Part shown: positions 25,010 through 32,408 of the stretch, piece by piece
Layout of the letters: every line of letters starts with the position of its first letter
Numbering within the stretch: position 1 is the stretch's first letter
Notes under the pieces: generated by a model
What the model saw: only the letters and a program-made list of their open reading frames with translations
Database searches by the model: none
What the model was told of the DNA's origin: nothing
Made by a program: the position numbers and the translations under genes
Assembly: GCA_946552115.1 (NCBI GenBank)
Contig: CAMNRH010000019.1
Coordinates: 1-55,274, forward strand
Reading direction: 5' to 3'
Length of the DNA: 55,274 nucleotides
DNA from: an uncultured Lachnospiraceae bacterium
GTDB taxonomy: Bacteria; Bacillota; Clostridia; Lachnospirales; Lachnospiraceae

Positions 25010-26212
25010 TTACTTTTCCGCGCGCGCCTTTAGTATGTAATCAAGCAGTACGAAAGCGGCTTCGTCTTTACTCATCCGTGCAAGCTCCGTTACGGAATCC
25101 GGTGTTATAATTGTAATAATATTGGTATCTGTCTCAAAGCCTGCGCCTGGCTGCCTCAGATTGTTTGCGGCAATCATATCCAGATTTTTCTTTTCGAGCT
25201 TTTTTCTGGAATTCTCCAGCATATTTTCCGTTTCCATTGAGAATCCGCATAAAAACTGCCCCTCTTTTTTATGTCTGCCAAGATAGTCAAGTATATCGTC
25301 AGTCCGCTCCAGAGAAAGAGTGATTGCGGAATCTGATTTTTTCATTTTTTCGCCGGAAGCATGTGCGGGACGGTAATCGGCGACCGCAGCGGCTTTGATG
25401 ATAATGTCCATATGTCCGCTTTCTGCCGTTACCGCATCGTACATTTCCTTTGCCGATGTCACCGGTACGGTTTTTACACAGACAGGAGGCGCAAGGGCTG
25501 TTTTACCGGTGACGAGCGTCACTTTGGCGCCTCGGAGCATACATATCCTTGCGATACTGTACCCCATCTTCCCGGAGGAATGGTTGGTAATGTACCGTAC
25601 CGGGTCGATAGCTTCCTGCGTCGGCCCCGCCGTTACAAGCACGCGAAGCTCTTTCATATCCTTTGGAAATGCGGCTGCGCGCAGGATATATTCATACAGG
25701 ATTTCCGGCTCCTGCATCTTTCCGGCTCCGTCGTCTCCGCAGGCAAGCCGTCCGCGCACAGGAAAGATAATTTCCATGCCGTATTTCTGCAGCAGCTTCA
25801 GATTATCCTGCGTCACCGGATTTTCATACATGCCGGTATTCATGGCAGGAGCGATGAGCTTCGGAGCCCTGCTTGCAAGAATCGTCGTAGTCAGCATGTC
25901 GTCCGCAATTCCGTGCGCCAGTTTTGCAATAACATTGGCTGTCGCCGGGGCAACGATAATTGCGTCCGCCTTTTTAGCAAGAGCGACATGTTCTACCTGA
26001 AATTCAAAATTGCGGTCAAAGGTATCCGAAACACATTTGTTCCCGGTTAAAGTTTCAAAGGTAATCGGGTTGATAAAATTTTTTGCATGTTCTGTCATAA
26101 TTACGTGGACGGAAGCGCCGGCCCTGATAAGAAGACTGGCAAGGGCGGCGCTTTTATATGCCGCGATGCCTCCGGTAACGCCGAGAAGTATCGTTTTATT
26201 CTTTAATAGCAT
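25010..26212 (-). CDS. coaBC: bifunctional phosphopantothenoylcysteine decarboxylase / phosphopantothenate-cysteine ligase
   Basis: A 400-residue enzyme for two successive steps of coenzyme A synthesis. The N-terminal flavoprotein half shows active-site H75, the PAMNTGMYENP motif at 122-132 and catalytic C158 (LACGDDGAG). The CoaB half starts near 185 (LRVLVTAGPTQEAID) and includes NHSSGKMGYSIA. AAGGAGGA precedes the ATG. It is divergent from a pantothenate-type transporter subunit and shares its -35 element, which joins uptake and use of the same vitamin. Confidence 0.93.
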   Translation of the reverse strand: MLLKNKTILLGVTGGIAAYKSAALASLLIRAGASVHVIMTEHAKNFINPITFETLTGNKCVSDTFDRNFEFQVEHVALAKKADAIIVAPATANVIAKLAHGIADDMLTTTILASRAPKLIAPAMNTGMYENPVTQDNLKLLQKYGMEIIFPVRGRLACGDDGAGKMQEPEILYEYILRAAAFPKDMKELRVLVTAGPTQEAIDPVRYITNHSSGKMGYSIARICMLRGAKVTLVTGKTALAPPVCVKTVPVTSAKEMYDAVTAESGHMDIIIKAAAVADYRPAHASGEKMKKSDSAITLSLERTDDILDYLGRHKKEGQFLCGFSMETENMLENSRKKLEKKNLDMIAANNLRQPGAGFETDTNIITIITPDSVTELARMSKDEAAFVLLDYILKARAEK

Positions 26213-26244
26213 GAGGAGTCCTCCTTAAGTTTCATACAAGCATT

Positions 26245-26296
26245 ACTATACTCTGTTTCTTTAAAACTTGCAAGACACATGCGGATTTGTTATAAT
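26245..26296. promoter_or_regulatory. divergent coaBC/panT promoters sharing one palindromic -35 box
   Basis: TTGCAA (26268-26273) is its own reverse complement. On the plus strand a 17-base spacer leads to -10 TATAAT (26291-26296). On the minus strand a 17-base spacer leads to -10 TATAGT (26245-26250). One hexamer can thus serve both genes, but only one polymerase at a time. Confidence 0.65.
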
Positions 26297-26310
26297 ATCG
26301 TTGTATTGTA

Positions 26311-26326
26311 TCCTGCCTGAGCAGGA
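26311..26326 (+). promoter_or_regulatory. small hairpin in the panT leader
   Basis: TCCTGC-CTGA-GCAGGA is a perfect six-base-pair hairpin with a four-base loop, 10 bases upstream of the AGGAGG ribosome site. It may stabilise the 5' end or bind a regulator; it is too small for a known riboswitch. Confidence 0.3.
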
Positions 26327-26350
26327 ATGATAACAAGGAGGAATTGAATA

Positions 26351-27007
26351 ATGAAAGAAACAAGACACGACACAAGGTGGATGGTCAGTGTTGCACTTAT
26401 GGCAGCGATTGTTATCGTGCTGGCGAACACGCCGCTTGGCATGATTCAGCTTCCGATTATTAAGGCGACAACTGTACACATTCCGGTAATCATCGGAGCG
26501 ATTTTGCTTGGGCCTTCCGCGGGGGCAATTCTCGGAGCGGTATTCGGCATCTGCTCGCTGATTAGCAATACGGTGGCACCTACTTTATTATCCTTTGCCT
26601 TTTCGCCGTTTATGAGCACGACGGGGGTTGTGGGGGCCGTTAAGGCGATTTGGATTTCCGTAGGCTGCAGAATGCTGATTGGAATTGCGGCGGGGTGGCT
26701 GTATATTCTGTTTGTCAGATTAAAGGTAAATCAGTTGGCCGCGCTTCCGATTGTAGGCTTTGCCGGTTCTATGGTAAACACGGTTGCGGTTATGGGAAGT
26801 ATTTACCTGCTGTTTGCCCAGCAGTATGCGCAGGCAAGAGAGGTCGGAGTTACTGCTGTGTGGGGGCTTATTATGGGAACGGTAACGGCGTCCGGGATTC
26901 CGGAGGCGATCACAGCCGCAGTTTTGGTTCTGGCACTTGGAAAGGTGTTGATTCAGCTCTTTAAGAGAATGGATATGCCGGTAATGCATATGCAGATATT
27001 GAAATAA
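26351..27007 (+). CDS. panT: ECF transporter S component, probably pantothenate-specific
   Basis: A 218-residue membrane protein with about six spans, the size and layout of ECF-transporter substrate-binding subunits. ATTVHIPVIIGAILLGPSAGAILG near residues 40-65 is typical of the family. It works with a shared EcfA/A'/T energising module encoded elsewhere. Specificity is inferred mainly from divergence with coaBC, the enzyme that uses phosphopantothenate; a related vitamin is possible. A hairpin terminator follows. Confidence 0.7.
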   Translation: MKETRHDTRWMVSVALMAAIVIVLANTPLGMIQLPIIKATTVHIPVIIGAILLGPSAGAILGAVFGICSLISNTVAPTLLSFAFSPFMSTTGVVGAVKAIWISVGCRMLIGIAAGWLYILFVRLKVNQLAALPIVGFAGSMVNTVAVMGSIYLLFAQQYAQAREVGVTAVWGLIMGTVTASGIPEAITAAVLVLALGKVLIQLFKRMDMPVMHMQILK

Positions 27008-27024
27008 CAATTGAATATAACGGG

Positions 27025-27073
27025 AAACTGCCATATAAGTTTATTTAATATTACTTTGTATGGCAGTTTTTTT
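27025..27073 (+). terminator. terminator of panT
   Basis: AAACTGCCATA (27025-27035) pairs with TATGGCAGTTT (27059-27069) and is followed by a T-run. Confidence 0.75.
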
Positions 27074-27085
27074 GAAAAATAATTG

Positions 27086-27114
27086 TTGATTATTACGAAA
27101 GAATATGTTATTAT
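27086..27114 (+). promoter_or_regulatory. promoter of the APC permease gene
   Basis: -35 TTGATT (27086-27091), a 17-base spacer and -10 TATTAT (27109-27114) preceded by TGT (extended -10). Confidence 0.5.
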
Positions 27115-27125
27115 ATCAACAGTAA

Positions 27126-27137
27126 ATTGTCGACAAT
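27126..27137. promoter_or_regulatory. operator-like palindrome ATTGTCGACAAT
   Basis: A perfect 12-bp palindrome about 6-17 bases past the predicted transcription start of the permease. Sites of this form (TTGTNNACAA) are typical of FCD-type GntR regulators, one of which is encoded at 30108-30800. Confidence 0.5.
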
Positions 27138-27191
27138 CTACAATCTAGAATGAAAAATTAAATATGAGAACGTTACATTGGAGGAAGAGGG

Positions 27192-28628
27192 ATGAATGAC
27201 TCAAAAAAGATGACGTGGTATACGCTTGCGTTCATTGCATTTTCAGGTGTTTGGGGATTTGGAAATGTATTAAACGGATTCGTATATTTTAATGGAATTC
27301 AGGTAATTTTCAGCTGGGTTCTGATGTTTGCGCTTTATTTTGTACCGTATGCATTGATGGTGGGAGAATTGGGGTCCGCATTCAAGACGTCCGGAGGAGG
27401 CGTCAGCTCATGGATTCATAATACAATGGGACCAAAGCTTGCGTATTATGCCGGATGGACCTACTGGGCATGTCATATTACATACATTGCAAGTAAGGGC
27501 AGCGGCGGACTTAAGGCGCTTAGCTGGGCGGTATTCCGCAATGCGGAGACATACGATACTTTCCCGACAATCGGGGTACAGCTGGCGACACTGGCGGTAT
27601 TTTTGTTCTTTTGCTGGGTGGCGAGCCGGGGCTTAAATCCTCTTAAAAAACTTGCTACGGTTGCAGGAACAAGTATGTTTGTAATGTCTATTTTATATAT
27701 TCTGCTGATGTTCGGCGCTCCGGCAATCAATCCGAACGGCGGGTATGTTGCAATGGACTTCAGTTTGAAAAACCTGATTCCGCAGTTCAACATCGGATAT
27801 TTTACATCTCTGTCAATCCTTGTATTTGCGGTAGGAGGATGTGAGAAAATCTCTCCGTATGTTAACAAGGTTGAGAATCCTGCGAAGGGCTTTCCGAAAG
27901 GAATGATTTCTCTGGCAATTATGGTCGTAGTCTGTGCGATTCTCGGAACAATTGCTATGGGAATGATGTTTGACCCGACAGTCATTAACGGAAGTGAGGA
28001 AGCATTTAATTCCTATGTTTCTAATGGCTCCTACTGGGCATTCCAGAAGCTGGGTCAGTATTATGGATTGGGAGATATTCTTTTGGTCCTTTATGCGCTC
28101 TGTAATATGATTGGGCAGTTTGCCGTGCTTGTAGTCAGCATTGACGCACCGCTTCGTATGCTGCTTGACAATGAGGATTCAAAAGAGTTTGTTCCCAGTG
28201 TTATGCTGAAGAGAAATAAATACGGCGCATATATTAACGGTATTAAGCTGATTATCGTATTGTCGGGAAGTATTATTCTGATTCAGTCATTTGTACCGGG
28301 AGCAGCGGCTGTGCTCGCACAGCTCACAAAGCTGAATTCCGTATGTATGCCGCTTCGTTACCTATGGGTATTTGTTGCGTATCTGGCGCTTCGTAAAGCA
28401 TATGATAGCATACCCGCGGAATATCGTTTTGTAAAGAATCAGGCGGTTGCGAAAATCTTCGGCGCATGGTGCTTTATTCTGACAGCGGCGTGCTGCCTGC
28501 TTGGTATGTATTCTACGGATGCGTTTACAATGGCGCTGAATATTATTACGCCGATTGTTCTGACGGCGCTTGGTATGATTATGCCGCGTCTTGCGAAAAG
28601 AGAGAGGGAAAGAAACGCGGCAAAATAA
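27192..28628 (+). CDS. APC-superfamily amino-acid permease
   Basis: A 478-residue membrane protein with about twelve hydrophobic spans. The first span region FIAFSGVWGFGNVLNG and the GELGSAFKTSGGGVSSWIHNTMGPKLAYYAGW segment are typical of the amino acid/polyamine/organocation family, in the glutamate-antiporter-like branch. Substrate unknown. A peptidase gene follows, so peptide or amino-acid use is plausible. It has its own promoter and operator and ends in a strong terminator. Confidence 0.8.
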   Translation: MNDSKKMTWYTLAFIAFSGVWGFGNVLNGFVYFNGIQVIFSWVLMFALYFVPYALMVGELGSAFKTSGGGVSSWIHNTMGPKLAYYAGWTYWACHITYIASKGSGGLKALSWAVFRNAETYDTFPTIGVQLATLAVFLFFCWVASRGLNPLKKLATVAGTSMFVMSILYILLMFGAPAINPNGGYVAMDFSLKNLIPQFNIGYFTSLSILVFAVGGCEKISPYVNKVENPAKGFPKGMISLAIMVVVCAILGTIAMGMMFDPTVINGSEEAFNSYVSNGSYWAFQKLGQYYGLGDILLVLYALCNMIGQFAVLVVSIDAPLRMLLDNEDSKEFVPSVMLKRNKYGAYINGIKLIIVLSGSIILIQSFVPGAAAVLAQLTKLNSVCMPLRYLWVFVAYLALRKAYDSIPAEYRFVKNQAVAKIFGAWCFILTAACCLLGMYSTDAFTMALNIITPIVLTALGMIMPRLAKRERERNAAK

Positions 28629-28641
28629 CCGACGGTATTAC

Positions 28642-28680
28642 AGGATACCTTTTCAGGAAACTGAAAGGGTATCCTTTTTA
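28642..28680 (+). terminator. terminator of the APC permease gene
   Basis: AGGATACC (28642-28649) and the inner TTTCAG pair with CTGAAA and GGTATCCT (28668-28675) around a GAAA loop, followed by TTTT. Confidence 0.8.
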
Positions 28681-28713
28681 AAAAAGAGAAAACAGGATTA
28701 AGGAGATAAAAAT

Positions 28714-30027
28714 ATGTATAAAAAGATATCACAGGAGATGACGGCCTTTTTGAAAGACTGTCCCACCGCGTTTCATGCGGTAAGGAACATTGGGGAAGAG
28801 CTTGAGGAGCACGGATTTGAAAGGCTCAGGGAGAGTGGAAAATGGGACTTAAAGCCGGGCGGGAAATATTATGTTACAAGAAATGGTTCCAGTATTATAG
28901 CATTTAACATCGGAACAAAGCTTGAGGACTACAGTTTTCATATTGCGGCGTCTCATAGTGATTTTCCGACTTTCAAGATAAAGGAAAATGCGGAGATAGA
29001 AGTAAAAAGCAAGTATATGCAGCTGAATACAGAGGGGTATGGAGGGATGATTTGTTCTACCTGGTTTGACCGCCCGCTGTCGGTTGCAGGAAGAGTGATT
29101 GTGAAAGAGGGGGAATTTTTTGCGTCAAAGCTGGTTAATATTGACAGGGATTTGCTGATGATACCAAGCATGGCGATACATATGAACCGGGCGGTGAATG
29201 ACGGCTGCGCGTATAATAAGCAGGTGGATATGCTTCCTTTATTCGGCGGAGGGGACAGTGAAAAAGGAGATTTCAGGCGCCTTATAGCAGAGGCGGCAGG
29301 CGTTCCGGAGGAATCTGTTTACGGAAGCGATTTATATCTCTATAACCGGGAGGAACCGTCTGTGTGGGGTGCGAAAGAGGAGTTTATATCCGCCCAGCAT
29401 CTGGATGATTTGCAGTGTGCGTATGCGACCTTAAAGGGATTTCTTGACGGACATCAGGAAAAAAATGTGAATGTGTATGCGTGCTTTGACAATGAGGAGG
29501 TAGGCTCGGGAACGAAACAGGGGGCAGGCTCCACATTTTTATATGATGTTTTGAAGCGGATTCATATGGGGCTTGGCAAGAGCGAGGAGGATTATTACCG
29601 TGCCGTGTCCGGAAGTTTTATGATAAGTGCGGATAACGCACATGCAGTTCATCCGAATCATCCGGAAAAAACAGATGTGGGGAATTGTGTTTATATGAAT
29701 GAAGGAATTGTTGTAAAGTCTCATGCGGGACAAAAATATACCAGTGATGCGGTAAGTATTGCTTTATTCAGAGAAATTTGTAAGAGAGCGGACGTTCCGG
29801 TACAGTTTTTCGCGAATCGTTCCGACGAGGCAGGAGGAAGCACGCTTGGAAATATATCCTCTGCAAAGGTGTCTCTAAATACGGTAGACATCGGTATGCC
29901 GCAGCTTGCGATGCATTCTGCCTATGAGACGGCGGGAATTAAGGATACTCTTTATATGATAAAAGCGGCGGCACAGTTCTTTACTACGCACTTCTGTGAA
30001 AAAGACGGGAATATTTTCTGTGCATAG
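28714..30027 (+). CDS. apeB: M18-family aspartyl-type aminopeptidase
   Basis: A 437-residue dinuclear zinc aminopeptidase of family M18, releasing N-terminal (often acidic) residues in the cytoplasm. The metal and catalytic motifs are all present: ASHSDFPTF, DDLQCAYATL, FDNEEVGSGTKQGAGS, ISADNAHAVHPNHP and LAMHSAYETAG. AAGGAGAT precedes the ATG. Length is normal. It sits between an amino-acid permease and a GntR regulator. Confidence 0.9.
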   Translation: MYKKISQEMTAFLKDCPTAFHAVRNIGEELEEHGFERLRESGKWDLKPGGKYYVTRNGSSIIAFNIGTKLEDYSFHIAASHSDFPTFKIKENAEIEVKSKYMQLNTEGYGGMICSTWFDRPLSVAGRVIVKEGEFFASKLVNIDRDLLMIPSMAIHMNRAVNDGCAYNKQVDMLPLFGGGDSEKGDFRRLIAEAAGVPEESVYGSDLYLYNREEPSVWGAKEEFISAQHLDDLQCAYATLKGFLDGHQEKNVNVYACFDNEEVGSGTKQGAGSTFLYDVLKRIHMGLGKSEEDYYRAVSGSFMISADNAHAVHPNHPEKTDVGNCVYMNEGIVVKSHAGQKYTSDAVSIALFREICKRADVPVQFFANRSDEAGGSTLGNISSAKVSLNTVDIGMPQLAMHSAYETAGIKDTLYMIKAAAQFFTTHFCEKDGNIFCA

Positions 30028-30054
30028 ATATTTTCTTTTACCCCTGTAATATGG

Positions 30055-30081
30055 TAAAATGGCTTTATCACGTTAAAACGT
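30055..30081. promoter_or_regulatory. gntR promoter -10 and adjacent dyad
   Basis: An extended -10 TGG-TAAAAT (-10 hexamer 30055-30060) is followed by ACGTT-AA-AACGT (30070-30081), a perfect 5-2-5 dyad at about +4 to +15. It could serve autoregulation of the GntR gene. Confidence 0.35.
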
Positions 30082-30107
30082 AATCGGGGAAAAGGAATCG
30101 TTGTACT

Positions 30108-30800
30108 ATGAGTAAAATATTGTATCGGACACTTCGGGAGAAAGTTGTCAGTGAGATTCGGATGAAAATATTAAACCGGGAGCTGGAACCGGGAGTGCGT
30201 ATTGTTGAGCAGGAGCTTTCTAATGAGCTCGGCGTAAGCAGAGGGCCAATAAGAGAAGCGTTAAGACAGCTTGAGCAGGAGGGAATTGTCGAATATACGC
30301 GAAATGTAGGATGTTCGGTAAAACAGGTTACCATTCAGGACCTTTATGAAATATATCTGCTCCGTTCCTCCTATGAAACTCTGGCAGTGAGACTGTGCGA
30401 CGCACAGTTCCAGGAAAAAGAGCTGGAAAAGATGGAGGAGGTACTTGAACGGATGAAGAATCCGGATATGGGCTATATGGATACTGTATCGTATGACCAT
30501 ATGTTCCACAGAATCATTGTGGAAAAAGCGAATTCGGAGAGACTTGGCAAGGTGTGGTCTGATTTGGATTACGGAAGCATCGTAAGCAGCTATATCGGCA
30601 ATTTTGATAAGGAGAAAACGGCTAAAAGACAGTATGCGATTCATCGGGAGCTGGCGGATGCGTGCAAAACAAGGGATGCGGATGTTATATGCAATGCAAT
30701 ATCCCGGCATTATATGTTGTCTGTTTCCAGGTATATGGAGGAGGAGAGTGTATCAGAAAAAGAGCTCAGGCTATGGGGGATATTTGACAGAAAAATATAA
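30108..30800 (+). CDS. GntR-family regulator with FCD domain
   Basis: A 230-residue regulator. The N-terminal winged HTH includes IVEQELSNELGVSRGPIREALRQLEQEG without gaps. Residues ~80-220 form the all-helical FCD effector domain, with candidate metal/acid ligands in SYDHMFHR and AISRHYMLS. FCD regulators usually sense organic or amino acids. Its likely targets are its own promoter, the APC permease or the mannitol operon; the ATTGTCGACAAT palindrome upstream of the permease fits the subfamily. A hairpin terminator separates it from mtlA. Confidence 0.82.
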   Translation: MSKILYRTLREKVVSEIRMKILNRELEPGVRIVEQELSNELGVSRGPIREALRQLEQEGIVEYTRNVGCSVKQVTIQDLYEIYLLRSSYETLAVRLCDAQFQEKELEKMEEVLERMKNPDMGYMDTVSYDHMFHRIIVEKANSERLGKVWSDLDYGSIVSSYIGNFDKEKTAKRQYAIHRELADACKTRDADVICNAISRHYMLSVSRYMEEESVSEKELRLWGIFDRKI

Positions 30801-30814
30801 GACGGTATGTAATG

Positions 30815-30850
30815 ATTTGGCACTATTAATTGGTGCCAAATTTCTTTTTC
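30815..30850 (+). terminator. terminator of the FCD-type gntR gene
   Basis: ATTTGGCAC (30815-30823) pairs perfectly with GTGCCAAAT (30833-30841), followed by TTCTTTTTCT. Confidence 0.8.
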
Positions 30851-30856
30851 TATTAC

Positions 30857-30886
30857 TTGCTTAGGGTATGTTTTTGTCCGTATAAT
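30857..30886 (+). promoter_or_regulatory. promoter of the mannitol operon
   Basis: -35 TTGCTT (30857-30862), an 18-base spacer and consensus -10 TATAAT (30881-30886). Confidence 0.55.
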
Positions 30887-30903
30887 GTAGACAGAAACAA
30901 AAT

Positions 30904-30917
30904 TGACCGGCCGGTCA
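30904..30917. promoter_or_regulatory. perfect palindrome TGACCGGCCGGTCA downstream of the mtl promoter
   Basis: A 14-bp perfect palindrome at about +11 to +24 of the predicted mtl transcript. The form is like TetR-family operators and does not fit the CcpA cre consensus, which needs a central CG. No TetR gene is in the window. Confidence 0.5.
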
Positions 30918-30961
30918 TGCTTCTGCTAAAAATAAACTGAGAAAAAGAGGTGTGAAAGATA

Positions 30962-32356
30962 ATGAAAGAAAAGGTTCAGCTGTTCGGAAGATTTTTAAGC
31001 GGTATGGTTATGCCTAATATCGGCGCATTTATAGCATGGGGGCTTATTACCGCTTTATTTATCGATACCGGATGGCTCCCGAACGAGCGGTTTGCGCAGA
31101 TGGTAAATCCGATGTCCTCTATACTGCTTCCGCTTCTTATTGCCTATACGGGCGGTGAGGCGGTTGCAGGAAAAAGAGGTGGGGTTATCGGAGTAATTGC
31201 GATGATGGGTGTTATCGCCGGCTCAGATATACCGATGTTTATCGGAGCAATGATTGTAGGACCGCTGTCCGCATGGATTATTAAAAAATTTGATAAGGTA
31301 ATAGAGACACATATCCCGGCAGGCTTTGAAATGCTGATAAATAATTTTTCGCTTGGAATTATCGGCGCCGTGCTTGCGCTTTTGGCAATGGTGGGTATTA
31401 CCCCGCTTGTGACCGTTATGAATCAGGCGATGAGCGCAGGAGTAGGCTTTTTCGTTGAGCACGGCTTTCTGCCGCTTACCAGTCTTTTTATAGAACCGGC
31501 TAAGGTATTATTTTTGAATAATGCAATGAATCACGGGATTTTTTCTCCGATGGGAATTCAGCAGGTAGAGGAAGCAGGAAAATCCATTTTTTTCCTTTTG
31601 GAAGCGAATCCGGGACCGGGGCTTGGTATATTGCTTGCCTATTGTATCGCAGGAAAGGGAAATGCGAAAAGCTCTGCTCCGGGTGCGGTAATTATTCACT
31701 TTTTTGGAGGAATTCATGAGATATATTTTCCATATATTCTGATGAATCCGCTGTTGCTTTTAGCAGTGATAGCGGGCGGCGCAGGCGGTGTGTTTATTTT
31801 CAGCCTGTTTGGAACAGGGCTTACCTCCGCGGCATCTCCGGGAAGTATTCTGGCTCTTGTTATGATGGCGGAGAGACACAGCTATCTGGGACTTTTTATC
31901 GGAGTCATTGTATCTGCGGTGGTATCGTTTATTATTGCATTGCCGATTCTTAAGTTCATGGGGAAAGATGTGTCATTAGAGGAAGCGCAGGAGAAGAAAG
32001 ACGCTATGAAGCGTCAGGCGAAAGGAATCAGCGGGACCGTTTCTGAAGAAGCGTCCGAAGTAAAGGGAAAAATTCGCAAAATTGCGTTTGCATGTGATGC
32101 CGGTATGGGCTCCAGTGCAATGGGAGCTACCGTACTTAAGAAAAAGCTTGCCGCGGCGGGGTTGGACGGAATTGAGGTGATTCATACGTCGGTTTCCAGT
32201 ATTCCGCCGGATGTGCAGATTGTTGTCACGCATCAGGAGCTTGCGGAGAGGGCGGCACACAGCAATCCGTCAGCAGAATTAATTCCGATTACAAATTTCC
32301 TTGCGGCGCCGGAATATGACGTATTGGTAGAGTCCTTAAAGAAAAGGAATAGTTAA
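30962..32356 (+). CDS. mtlA: PTS mannitol transporter EIICB
   Basis: A 464-residue permease that imports mannitol and phosphorylates it to mannitol-1-phosphate. The membrane EIIC domain (about 1-335) has the MVMPNIGAFIAWG start and GGIHEIYFPYILMNP with E253, as in E. coli MtlA. A linker leads to the EIIB domain with phosphocysteine C378 (ACDAGMGSSAMGA). Unlike E. coli MtlA there is no fused EIIA; that is the separate mtlF product. It is first in a seven-gene operon. Confidence 0.93.
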   Translation: MKEKVQLFGRFLSGMVMPNIGAFIAWGLITALFIDTGWLPNERFAQMVNPMSSILLPLLIAYTGGEAVAGKRGGVIGVIAMMGVIAGSDIPMFIGAMIVGPLSAWIIKKFDKVIETHIPAGFEMLINNFSLGIIGAVLALLAMVGITPLVTVMNQAMSAGVGFFVEHGFLPLTSLFIEPAKVLFLNNAMNHGIFSPMGIQQVEEAGKSIFFLLEANPGPGLGILLAYCIAGKGNAKSSAPGAVIIHFFGGIHEIYFPYILMNPLLLLAVIAGGAGGVFIFSLFGTGLTSAASPGSILALVMMAERHSYLGLFIGVIVSAVVSFIIALPILKFMGKDVSLEEAQEKKDAMKRQAKGISGTVSEEASEVKGKIRKIAFACDAGMGSSAMGATVLKKKLAAAGLDGIEVIHTSVSSIPPDVQIVVTHQELAERAAHSNPSAELIPITNFLAAPEYDVLVESLKKRNS

Positions 32357-32408
32357 AAAAGAGAAAAATGAAAGCTTAAGAATACGGTTTTAGAAAGAAG
32401 GTGTGAAA

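Noticed and set aside
25361-26050. A 229-codon plus-strand frame inside coaBC
   Set aside because: It is the complement of a well-supported gene and shows no recognisable domain.
30904-30917. A CcpA cre site at the mannitol promoter
   Set aside because: The palindrome has a central GC and GC-rich arms; the cre consensus needs a central CG with A/T-rich arms.
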